A DNA stretch of 64,000 nucleotides from Citrus sinensis (lineage: Eukaryota > Streptophyta > Magnoliopsida > Sapindales > Rutaceae): NCBI RefSeq assembly GCF_022201045.2, contig NC_068562.1:5252001-5316000 (forward strand), written 5' to 3'. Under the pieces are notes generated by a model, which made no database searches, was not told the DNA's origin, and was given only the letters and a program-made list of their open reading frames with translations. Shown here piece by piece: positions 1 through 10,869 of this stretch; position 1 is the stretch's first letter, and each line of letters begins with the position of its first letter. Made by a program: the position numbers and the translations under genes.

Positions 1-403
1 GCACCCCATTTTGCCATTGGTCGGTCTATTAAAGTCCCAGGGCAAGCTTGTTCTGGTTGGTGCTCCGGACAAGCCACTCGAGCTACCTGTGATTTCCTTA
101 ATTATGGGTAAGTTCTAACAAAATTCTTCGGAAACTTGTGGTCTAAAACTTGTAATTAATATAATTCATTTGATAACATAAAATGACATAGCAGGGAGGA
201 AGACGGTGTCAGGGAGCAGCACTGGGGGAATGAAAGAGACGCAAGAGATGATTGATTTTGCAGCAAAACACAATATAACAGCTGACATTGAGGTTATTTC
301 GATGGATTATGTCAATACGGCAATGGAGAGGCTTGCCAAGGCTGATGTTCGGTATCGATTTGTCATTGATATTGCAAACACCTTGTACGCCACCAAACCT
401 TGA
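1..403 (+). CDS. CAD/mannitol-dehydrogenase-like, copy A (3' end only)
   Basis: This is the last part of a zinc-dependent alcohol dehydrogenase of the plant cinnamyl-alcohol/mannitol dehydrogenase group (MDR family), which interconverts aldehydes and alcohols with NADP(H). The window opens inside exon 4 (1-107, ending at a GTAAGT donor). Exon 5 runs 195-403 after a GCAG acceptor and ends in TGA. The encoded C-terminus has the family's [15 protein letters not shown] segment and ends NTLYATKP. It differs from copy B by scattered substitutions (for example A/V and D/N in the exon 4 loop, and Y instead of A near the C-terminus), so it is older than the B/C split. The catalytic half lies outside the window, so whether the gene is intact cannot be judged. 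Confidence 0.9.
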
Positions 404-3077
404 AGAATCAGAATCAGATTGATGTCTTCAATTCACAACCTTGTTCCATGATCCACTTTGCTATATGTAATGCTCCCTCGATCATTACACTCTTTTAGCG
501 CTTAAATTACTTTTAATTTCCAGTTACATCGACCCTAATTATGTCGTGATTGCCGAAAAACTATAAATGTTAATGAAATAAAACATTGTTCATATAAAAT
601 ATTTAGCATATGTACCTTTCACCAATTGTCCAGTCGAAATGTTTGTTTTTGTTCTAAATCACATATAGAGTTTTGCTCTCATGCGGCACTTTTCATTTTT
701 TGTTCTTCTCATACCAACGCTATCCAGTCATATAATTCAATAAAATTAGTATCGATGGCAGAAATCTATAAAATCATATTCGCAAAGGTACGTAGCAACA
801 GCAGCGTCTAGGTTCCTCTGACCTTGAACAAAAATATACGATTGGTCTAAATAACTCATGAATTCATATCACAATTTTCAACACTGCATGTATGTTTTCC
901 AGCAGAAAATTTCTTAGGATTAGGGTTTAGTGCTATGTTGAATTTTTATCGAGTATTGAATCAATCATTGAATTAATAGTTATAATTGTTTTAAATTTTT
1001 CAATTTTTACAATTTCTTCTATTAATAACTATTGATTCAATATTCAGTAAAAATTTAATTTAGCGCGCAATCCTTATTCGACTTTGCAACCAAAGAAAAC
1101 AAACAAAACTTCATCCGTCAATGGAAGCATTTTCTTAGGACCTCACGGTTCACCCCCAATGTTGATGCATGGTGGATGATTCTATCAAGATGAATATAGT
1201 TCAAGTTTTACCACCCCATCAAATCTATCATGAAATTTCATTTATTCTTTTTTTTTTTTTGGTAGATCTTAATATGTACTATGATTGAAAAAGAGAGAGA
1301 GAGAATAGTAAAATCCATATTTAAAATGGTATGTGGTATGTACATAGTAGTACATGATCTATAATGGTATGTATATGATGTACATGATATGATCTAATCT
1401 CTGCTTGTGTACATTATGAAATGTAATATTTTTATCATATTTAGGAGGATAAACGTCTTATTATTTAAGATAATAATTGTTAATGTGTACATTATAAATA
1501 CTCATCATCTGGTTATTCTAGAAGGCTCTTTGATAGGATTCTATTGGTATTTGAAAAAAAATATCAATATTCTCCCACTTTAATTAATTTTTTTCCAAGA
1601 TGTTTAATAAATAAATTTTAAGTATAAAAAATATCAATATTCTCCCAGTTTAAAAAAATTCACAAAAAAAAATTATTTTTAAAAATAATTACACAAATTT
1701 ATTATTATTTTTATTTAATTTAAATTTAACTGCAAGATTTTTAAAAATTCAAAAGAATTTAAATTAAGAAAAGATCTTATCTTTTTAAAAATATATAAAT
1801 TTAATTTTTTATTCAACAATAGTTATACAATACCTTATGATCTTCTTTTATGTTAAAAAGTAAAAAAACTACAAAATTCACATTAGCCTTTAAAATTTAT
1901 CAAAAAAAATATTTGTAATTATTTAAAAAAAAATCAAAATTTTTGTGATCATTAATTCCAACGAATCAGCGCGCTGGGTTCTCATTTTGCCGTAAGTCTC
2001 ATAATGGTTGTTGGTGGTGTTGCTTTTGACAGGTACCCCACGTTTGAGTTTGTGACACTAGGAATTGAATAGTAATAATAATGGTGAAGGTGACCCAAGA
2101 ATTACCTTTGCTGGTCCGCCATGTCATGGACGGTGCACATCCATACATAGAGCATCCGTATGTCACATCTTAGCTCACTGATTACTTCAGCAAAATTTAT
2201 GACCCCCTCTCTCCACCTCCCTGCTGTTAGCCTGTTCCCGATAATTATTATTTTTGAGATGCTCGAAAATAATTTTAAAGTTAAAAACTGATTTTTTATA
2301 TATATTAGGAAATTTTAAAATTATTCATATTAATTATAAAATAAAATTATTTTGAAGAGATTATTATCATTATCAATAATATTGAGATGAAAAAATTATT
2401 ATATATATTATGTTTATTATTAATTATTATATATACACAATAAAAATTATTATACATATATTAAATAAATTTTATTTAATATTATATCTAATTTAAGAAT
2501 GATCAAAATTTTAATTTACTCTTTTTTCAATAAATTATTTATGCATCACATCTAATAATGATTATTTTAAAAATTATAATATTATCAAATTAGCCCTTAT
2601 TATATATATTTTTTTCTCAATTAGGACATCTTCACTTTATTAAGATTAAGATGTTAAAAAAATATTAAAAAAATATCTCGTCTTTAATGCATTAAAAAAT
2701 TAAGATTATATTTTTCTATCCGTTAATAACTTAATATATTGAAATCATCACTAAATCAGTTGTTAAATCCACGATTACACAGTTATATTAACTAAATTTA
2801 ACGGCTGAAAGTAACTGTGGTACCATATTATAGTTACAACATAACTGGACCTCACTAAATAATGAATATATTATAAAATAAAAAATTTTATATTAAATTT
2901 TATATTTATATTTTTTAATTTATCTTCTCTTTAATATAATAAAAAAAACTTGATTAGAAACATCTGTACACACATTAACATTCATATGAAGCATAAACAA
3001 AAACAGGTACTTTTACTCGTCTCATCACATCATTCAAACCAATACAATAATGATAACATTGCCGTTCTCTCATCAAA
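404..3077. other. 3' flank of copy A and spacer before copy B
   Basis: Bases 404 to about 1548 are homologous to the 3' flank of copy B, apart from the element at 5552-6333 and the extra segment at about 7177-7580, both missing here. From about 1550 on, the sequence is unrelated to the B flank and very AT-rich. No coding exon is recognisable. The copy B promoter should lie in roughly 2700-3077, but I see no convincing TATA box. Confidence 0.6.
577..582 (+). promoter_or_regulatory. Likely polyadenylation signal of copy A
   Basis: An AATAAA hexamer lies about 175 bases after the stop codon of copy A. The homologous hexamer of copy B is at 6347-6352, pushed about 780 bases further away by the mobile element at 5552-6333. 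Use of the signal is inferred. Confidence 0.45.
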
Positions 3078-5382
3078 ATGGCAAAATCACCAGAAGAAGA
3101 ACATCCAGTAAAGGCCTTTGGGTGGGCAGCCCGAGACAGCTCCGGCCATCTCTCCCCATTCAACTTCTCCAGAAGGTAATTAATAGTTGAGCATAATATA
3201 TATGTGTGATGCTGCTTTAAATTTATTTAAAATTTTGTTACTGTACGTGTTGATGAAATGGTCATAAACGTGGATATGTAAAATACGGACAGGGAAACGG
3301 GTGATGAGGATGTGAGGCTGAAGGTATTGTATTGTGGGATCTGCCATACTGATCTCCACAACATCAAGAATGAATGGGGCTTCTCTCTCTTCCCTATGGT
3401 TCCTGGGTATGTACCCATGATCTATCTACCCTTCAATTTTTGTTTCTTTTGCATTTTTTTTTGTTTCGGGTCAAACCCAGCTACGCATGAACAGGCTGTT
3501 GTTTCCGTCACGGCGCTCCCTAATTATTAACTACGGTACTTGCCTGTGTATGCAGAAAGAGATTAACCAAGGCCAAGGCTTTGGGATCTTACCGTTCCAT
3601 ATTTGATGTGATGAATAACTGGAATCTCCTGGTAAAAGTGACAAACATATATATTTACGGGTCATCATCGTTTAATAAGATTTTCTTACAACAAATTAAA
3701 CAAAAATAGAGACACACAAATTTTAATATAATATAAAATAAAATATATTGGATGAAAATATGTATTTTTCTTATACATTATCTTCATAACTCTTGGTAGA
3801 TTTATACTCTCTATCTTATAAATAAAGGGTGGAAATAACAATTAACTCAATTAAAGCGTTGTTAGCATAGATATCTTCTTTTTTTCCCAATAAAATTAAT
3901 TTATTTCCATTTGACTCTGTACAATTTTTAAATATTCCAGTGTAGTGGCCAGTGGGGTGCCTTGGCATCATTAGAGTGTGGAGATCACACTAAAGACTTA
4001 ACCCATCAAAATGGTACACCTGTGTAATTGCGGAATGGTCAATTATGAGATTTTACTTGAGGGATAGACGAGGTTGACAAATAAACGGAGACATGACTTG
4101 TAACTTGAATTTGCATTCAAATGAAGACTTGTAAATTTTCAAATTTCAAATTTCTTTGCTTGAAGAATTTTATGATTGAGAAACTTACTGACAAAAGAAA
4201 AGTTGGTGGAGTGGTGTAGTATATACGTTTCCAGAAGCTAGCCAGTTATATATTGTCAAAAACAGAATCAAATACCTTGTTTCCACTAAAGTAATTTATC
4301 CTAAACAATTTGTATTTATTTGCAGGCATGAAATTGCAGGGGAAGTGACAGAAGTTGGCAGCAAAGTAAGAAAGGTTAAAGTGGGAGATAAAGTTGGAGT
4401 TGGATGCATGGTTGGTGCATGCCACAGCTGCGAGAGCTGTGCCAATGACCTTGAAAATTACTGTCCGAAAGTGATACCCACCTACACTTCCATTAACACT
4501 GACGGAACAATCACATACGGAGGCTACTCTGATCAAATGGTTGCCAATGAGCGCTACATTGTTCGATTCCCTGATAGCATGCCCCTTGATGCTGCTGCTC
4601 CCCTGCTTTGCGCCGGGATTACCGTGTACAGTCCATTGAAATACTTTGAACTAGCAGAACATGGAAAGCATGTAGGCATCGTTGGCCTTGGTGGGCTTGG
4701 TCATGTCGCTGTCAAATTTGCCAAGGCTTTTGGGGCCAAAGTGACAGTAATTAGCACCTCTCCAAGCAAGAAGACTGAAGCTCTTGAACATCTTGGCGCT
4801 GATTCATTTTTGAATAGCCGTGACCCTGACCAATTGCAGGTAATTTAATTAGATTCACGCATATATTGGAGAAAAATAAAAAATAAAATGCATTCCTTAA
4901 TTTTAATATATATTTTGTAATAACTTCATCAGGGTGCCATGGGCACATTGGATGGTATTATTGACACAGTGTCCGCTGTGCACCCCATTTTGCCATTTGT
5001 CGGTCTATTAAAGTCCCAGGGCAAGCTTGTTCTGGTTGGTGTTCCGAACAAGCCACTCGAGCTACCTGTGATTTCCTTAATTATGGGTAAGTTCTAACAA
5101 AATTCTTCGGAAACTTGTGGTCTAAAACTTGTAATTAATATAAGTCGTTTGATAACATAAAATGACATAGCAGGGAGGAAGACGGTGTCAGGGAGCAGCA
5201 TTGGGGGAATGAAAGAGACGCAAGAGATGATTGATTTTGCAGCAAAACACAATATAACAGCTGACATTGAGGTTATTTCGATGGATTATGTCAATACGGC
5301 AATGGAGCGACTTGCCAAGGCTGATGTTCGGTATCGATTTGTCATTGATATTGCAAACACCTTGGCCGCCACCAAACCTTGA
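3078..5382 (+). CDS. CAD/mannitol-dehydrogenase-like, copy B (intact, 362 aa)
   Basis: Zinc- and NADP(H)-dependent alcohol dehydrogenase of the plant CAD/ELI3/mannitol dehydrogenase clade, expected in the cytosol. Exons are 3078-3175, 3293-3406, 4326-4839, 4933-5086 and 5174-5382, all with GT-AG boundaries. They join to 1,089 nt, giving 362 aa, the family's usual length. Catalytic zinc ligands are seen at C50, H72-E73 (GHE motif) and C166 (LLCAG). Structural zinc cysteines are C103, C106, C109 and C117. The Rossmann loop GLGGLGH is at 191-197, followed by STSPSKK (214-220), the usual NADP-preferring segment. True lignin CAD cannot be distinguished from the broader CAD-like group by these motifs; the N-terminus (FGWAARD, FNFSRR) suggests the latter. 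The start is the only in-frame ATG giving the conserved exon 1. Confidence 0.9.
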
Positions 5383-5551
5383 AGAATCAGAATCAGAATC
5401 AGATTGGTGTCTTCAATTCACAACTTTGTTCCATGATCCACTTTGCTATATGTAATGCTCCCTCGATCATTACACTCTTTTAGCGCTTAAATTACTTTTA
5501 ATTTCCAGATACATCGACCCTAATCATGCCGTGATTGCCAAAAAACTATAA

Positions 5552-6333
5552 GGGTGCGTTTGGCACACTATATTATATTATGCTGTATTGCATTATTTTT
5601 ATGTTAGTGTATTGTATTATGCTGTATTGTATTAGCACTGTATTATAACAATGTTGTACAATGTTTGGTGTTGTATTATATTGTATTAATTTTTAGTTAT
5701 ACTATGTTTGGTGTTGCACTGTACTATATTAATTTTTTGTGATTAATTTATATTATATATTTATAAAATAATATTTATTAGTACTTAAAAAAACTAAATA
5801 TAGAGGTCTTAAATTTTAGAAATTTAATTACAAAATGAATTGTGCTAATATTTTATATTATTATTTATGTTATTATTAATTTTAGATTAATATTATTGAA
5901 ATTCATTCGTATTTAAATATTTATTATTTGTTATATTATATTATTTAAAAATATTAAATTTTATATATTAATATTACAATAATTAAATAGTGTAATATTA
6001 TATTATATTTTATATACTTTTAAGTATTTATTATTAATCATATTAAATTATAAATTTATTAATAAATTATGATGTAAAAATAAAAAAATAATATTATATT
6101 ATATTATAAATTAAAAAATATATATTTATCCATTTTTATTATTATTAAGTAAAACTAAAAGTGAAGGTTAAAGTTTAAAAAAAAAAAGACAAGCTAACGC
6201 GGGAGCTGCCGCATTAGTGCGCCTCCCGATGCCCAATTCCAATGAGGTTCAACTACTCCCAAATATGTTATTGGTTTTAATTAATGTTGGGCCGACAATT
6301 AATCATATGCAATACCACACACCAAACACACCC
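5552..6333. mobile_element. Non-autonomous PIF/Harbinger-like DNA element
   Basis: A 782-base AT-rich insertion is flanked by a TAA target-site duplication (5549-5551 and 6334-6336). Its termini are imperfect inverted repeats: GGGTGCGTTTGGCACAC at the left, and the complement of GGGTGTGTTTGGTGTGTG at the right. A 3-bp TAA/TTA duplication and a GGG...GTTTGG terminus are typical of PIF/Harbinger (Tourist-like) elements. There is no transposase frame. The unoccupied site with a single TAA is preserved at 564-566 in the copy A flank, which confirms the boundaries directly. Confidence 0.85.
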
Positions 6334-7176
6334 TAAATGTTAATGAAATAAAATATTGTTCATATAAAATATTTAGCATATGTACCTTTCACCAATTGTC
6401 CAATCGAAAAGTTTGTTTTGTTCTAAATCACATATAGAGTTTTTCTCTCAAGCGCACTTTTCATTTTTTTTTCTCATACAAACACTATCAAGTCATACAA
6501 TTTAATAAAATTAGTATAGATGATAGAAATCTATAAAATCATATTCGCAAAGGTATGTAGTGACAGCAGTGTCTAGGTTCCTCTGACCTTGAACAAAAAT
6601 ATATGATTGTCCTAAATGACTTATGAATTCATATCACAATTTTCAACACTGCATGTATGTTTTCCAACAGAAAATTTCGTAGGATTAGGGTTTAGTACTA
6701 TGTTGAGTTTTTATCGAGTATTGAATCAATAGTTAGAATTGTTTTAAATTTTAAATTCTTACAATTTCTCCTATTAATAACCATTGATTTAATATTTAGT
6801 AAAACTCAATTCAGCACGTAATCCTTATTCGACTTTGCAACCAAAGAACACAAACAAAACTTCATCGGTCAATGGAAGCATTTTCTTAGAACCTCACGGT
6901 TCACCCCCAATGTTGACGCACGATGGATGATTTTATCAAGATGAATATAGTTCAAGTTTTACCACCCCATCAAATCTATCATGAAATTTCATTTATTCTT
7001 TTTTGTTTTTGGTAGATCTTAATATGTACTGTGATTAAAGCAAAGAGAGAGAGAGAGAGAGAATAGTAAAATCCATATCTAAAATGGTATGTGGTATGTA
7101 CATAGTAGTACATGATCTAAAATGGTATGTATATGATATACATGATATACATGATATGATCTAAGCTCTGCTTGTG

Positions 7177-7580
7177 CTACCTATATTTTAGTGTTGGTAT
7201 ATAATTAGAATTTAACTACCGTTATTTTTAATTTATTAATTATCAATCACTTTAATAAAATATAAAACTTACTCAGAAGAAGATTATATCAAGAGAGAAT
7301 CATGACCCAATTAGAAGAGTATGTATCTTACATTTCATAAAGATTTTTGAACATCTTTCAAAATTGTGGGTTCATTTTAAGGTAAAAATTCTAACTTTTT
7401 GTGGATGAGTTTTCATGACTAATTTGCATGCATATATATCTTAATCAAATTGATACGGTGATCCATTTGTTTGGATGGTTAAGAAATCTAAGTTTCAACA
7501 CAAATAATCATTGGGCTACAAATCCAACGATAGACTGGTACTCTCAATTTATTCTGCTACCGGGGGATATGCCATCCATG
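7177..7580. other. Segment present in B/C flanks, absent from A flank
   Basis: Alignment of the A flank (around 1409) with the B flank shows about 404 extra bases here, bounded on both sides by TGTG. It could be an insertion in the B lineage or a deletion in A between short direct repeats. No terminal inverted repeat was seen. Confidence 0.55.
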
Positions 7581-8779
7581 TGTACATTATGAAATGTAAT
7601 ATTTTTTATCATATTTAGGAGGATGAACGTCTTATTATTTAAGATAATAATTGTTAATGCGTGCATTATTAATACTCCATCATCTGGTTATTCTAGAAAG
7701 CTCTTTGATAGGATTCTATTGGTATTTGAAATTTTATATACATCTTTCATTGCAGTAAAGATCTTTTTAACATGAATTGTGTGAATACCAAACTCTTGAC
7801 ACATCAAGCATGTGCAAAATTTGTAACAACAGTGCGCAGTACGAAAATTTTTTTACGGCGGTTATGTCTAAATGGTGAAAAATCTTTGTCAGATTTTAGA
7901 TAATCTTTAAATCACATTTATTGAAACTTACCATTAATAAAAGGGAAACAAGATAAAGAATAAAAACAATATATGAGCGGATCATGTGAGGTACTGAGGT
8001 CGGCGTCACTTTGTTTTGAGTGATGGTAAAATATATAAGTTAGGGAGACCCAAGAAATAAATGCAATTCAATCATCGTTCTACTCGAATTAAAAGAGAAT
8101 TTTCAAAGTTCGCACATTTTGATAATTTTTTTTTTCGTTTTTGCTTTTTGCTTTTGATATCGATAGAACTCGTTGTTTTGTTTTTTGTCTTTTATGCGAC
8201 GGAAGGCTTCTTCTCTCTCTCCTGTCAGCTTTTTTCTCTCTCTCTCTCTCCTCCCATCATATGCTTCACTCTCTCGTCCTTCTCTCATTTTTCTTGATAC
8301 TTAGCATTTTTTCAAAACTTTTGTTATGTGCACATGTCAAAGTTTCCACATTCAGATTGAATAACTTTGTCCACAAGAGCCAACTTGTCATCTAAACTAC
8401 AAAAATTAATTAATTAATTAACGACAAATGAAAGGCAGGTATACAGAGGAAAAGAGGTTGCCTCGAATTTGTGTAACCATCTCGTGGAACATCCCAGGAT
8501 GTTTGTAGGTGTGAACTAAAAAGAATAAATAAATAAATAAATAATAATTGAATGTAAGCAGCTGGGAAGATTAACTACAGTTTACAGGGAGAAAGGTACA
8601 TACCAAGTACTGGGAAGTTGGTCATTCATTCATGAGGCTTCAAGTGCTCAAAAGGTCGTGCGAGTTCATTAAGTACTTTCTCTTATTTTATTTTAAGAAG
8701 GACAAAAGTAACTAAACCATTTTGTTACTGTACGTGTTGATGAAATGGTCATAAACGTGGATATGTAAAATACGGACAG

Positions 8780-10869
8780 GGAAACGGGTGATGAGGATGT
8801 GAGGCTGAAGGTATTGTATTGTGGGATCTGCCATACTGATCTCCACAACATCAAGAATGAATGGGGCTTCTCTCTCTTCCCTATGGTTCCTGGGTATGTA
8901 CCCATGATCTATCTACCCTTCAATTTTTGTTTCTTTTGCATTTTGTATTGTTTCGGGTCAAACCCAGCTACGCATGAACAGGCTGTTGTTTCCGTCACGG
9001 CGCTCCCTAATTATTAACTACGGTACTTGCCTGTGTATGCAGAAAGAGATTAACCAAGGCCAAGGCTTTGGGATCTTACCGTTCCATATTTGATGTGATG
9101 AATAACTGGAATCTCCTGGTAAAAGTGACAAACATATATATTTACGGGTCATCATCGTTTAATAAGATTTTCTTACAACAAATTAAACAAAAATAGAGAC
9201 ACACAAATTTTAATATAATATAAAATAAAATATATTGGATGAAAATATGTATTTTTCTTATACATTATCTTCATAACTCTTGGTAGATTTATACTCTCTA
9301 TCTTATAAATAAAGGGTGGAAATAACAATTAACTCAATTAAAGCGTTGTTAGCATAGATATCTTTTTTTTTTTCCAATAAAATTAATTTATTTCCATTTG
9401 ACTCTGTACAATTTTTAAATATTCCAGTGTAGTGGCCAGTGGGGTGCCTTGGCATCATTAGAGTGTGGAGATCACACTAAAGACTTAACCCATCAAAATG
9501 GTACACCTGTGTAATTGCGGAATGGTCAATTATGAGATTTTACTTGAGGGATAGACGAGGTTGACAAATAAACGGAGACATGACTTGTAACTTGAATTTG
9601 CATTCAAATGAAGACTTGTAAATTTTCAAATTTCAAATTTCTTTGCTTGAAGAATTTTATGATTGAGAAACTTACTGACAAAAGAAAAGTTGGTGGAGTG
9701 GTGTAGTATATACGTTTCCAGAAGCTAGCCAGTTATATATTGTCAAAAACAGAATCAAATACCTTGTTTCCACTAAAGTAATTTATCCTAAACAATTTGT
9801 ATTTATTTGCAGGCATGAAATTGCAGGGGAAGTGACAGAAGTTGGCAGCAAAGTAAGAAAGGTTAAAGTGGGAGATAAAGTTGGAGTTGGATGCATGGTT
9901 GGTGCATGCCACAGCTGCGAGAGCTGTGCCAATGACCTTGAAAATTACTGTCCGAAAGTGATACCCACCTACACTTCCATTAACACTGACGGAACAATCA
10001 CATACGGAGGCTACTCTGATCAAATGGTTGCCAATGAGCGCTACATTGTTCGATTCCCTGATAGCATGCCCCTTGATGCTGCTGCTCCCCTGCTTTGCGC
10101 CGGGATTACCGTGTACAGTCCATTGAAATACTTTGAACTAGCAGAACATGGAAAGCATGTAGGCATCGTTGGCCTTGGTGGGCTTGGTCATGTCGCTGTC
10201 AAATTTGCCAAGGCTTTTGGGGCCAAAGTGACAGTAATTAGCACCTCTCCAAGCAAGAAGACTGAAGCTCTTGAACATCTTGGCGCTGATTCATTTTTGA
10301 ATAGCCGTGACCCTGACCAATTGCAGGTAATTTAATTAGATTCACGCATATATTGGAGAAAAATAAAAAATAAAATGCATTCCTTAATTTTAATATATAT
10401 TTTGTAATAACTTCATCAGGGTGCCATGGGCACATTGGATGGTATTATTGACACAGTGTCCGCTGTGCACCCCATTTTGCCATTTGTCGGTCTATTAAAG
10501 TCCCAGGGCAAGCTTGTTCTGGTTGGTGTTCCGAACAAGCCACTCGAGCTACCTGTGATTTCCTTAATTATGGGTAAGTTCTAACAAAATTCTTCGGAAA
10601 CTTGTGGTCTAAAACTTGTAATTAATATAAGTCGTTTGATAACATAAAATGACATAGCAGGGAGGAAGACGGTGTCAGGGAGCAGCATTGGGGGAATGAA
10701 AGAGACGCAAGAGATGATTGATTTTGCAGCAAAACACAATATAACAGCTGACATTGAGGTTATTTCGATGGATTATGTCAATACGGCAATGGAGCGACTT
10801 GCCAAGGCTGATGTTCGGTATCGATTTGTCATTGATATTGCAAACACCTTGGCCGCCACCAAACCTTGA
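8780..10869 (+). pseudogene. CAD/mannitol-dehydrogenase-like, copy C (lacks exon 1)
   Basis: Exons 2-5 of the dehydrogenase are at 8780-8893, 9813-10326, 10420-10573 and 10661-10869. They encode the same amino acids as copy B, with all zinc ligands and the GLGGLGH loop. The duplicated segment begins in intron 1, so the promoter, start codon and first 32 codons are missing. What precedes exon 2 is the 3' flank of copy B. No replacement first exon was found in 8300-8779. It is therefore probably a 5'-truncated pseudogene, unless transcription from copy B reads through and splices a foreign first exon onto it. The frames are undamaged, as expected for a very young duplicate. Confidence 0.8.

Larger units (their letters stand above)
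3232..8695. repeat. Duplicated 5.46-kb segment, first copy
   Basis: This block is almost base-identical to 8719-14182, offset by 5,487 bases. It starts in the middle of intron 1 of copy B (ATTTTGTTACTGTACGTG) and ends in TTCTCTTATTTTATTTTA. Only a handful of differences were noticed, such as a T-tract near 3459 and single bases near 8634 and 8671. It carries exons 2-5 of the dehydrogenase, the mobile element and the whole 3' flank, but not exon 1 or the promoter. Confidence 0.9.
5383..8718. other. 3' flank of copy B, spacer to copy C
   Basis: No gene is recognisable. The stretch holds the PIF/Harbinger-like element (5552-6333), a (GA)n tract near 7043-7062, a roughly 400-base segment absent from the copy A flank (7177-7580), a pyrimidine-rich tract near 8208-8260, and an AATA-type microsatellite near 8523-8547. 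The open frames around 8061-8395 are pyrimidine-rich low-complexity sequence without domain character. Bases 8696-8718 are 23 bases of unmatched filler at the duplication junction. Confidence 0.6.

Noticed and set aside
4849..4863. TTAGATTCACGCA in a copy B intron (repeated at 10336), matching the first bases of plant miR403
   Set aside because: Only about 13 bases match and no hairpin surrounds them, so this is chance similarity.
8061..8395. Open frames of about 80 codons on both strands (repeated at 13548-13882)
   Set aside because: They come from a pyrimidine-rich tract; overlapping frames on both strands are low-complexity.
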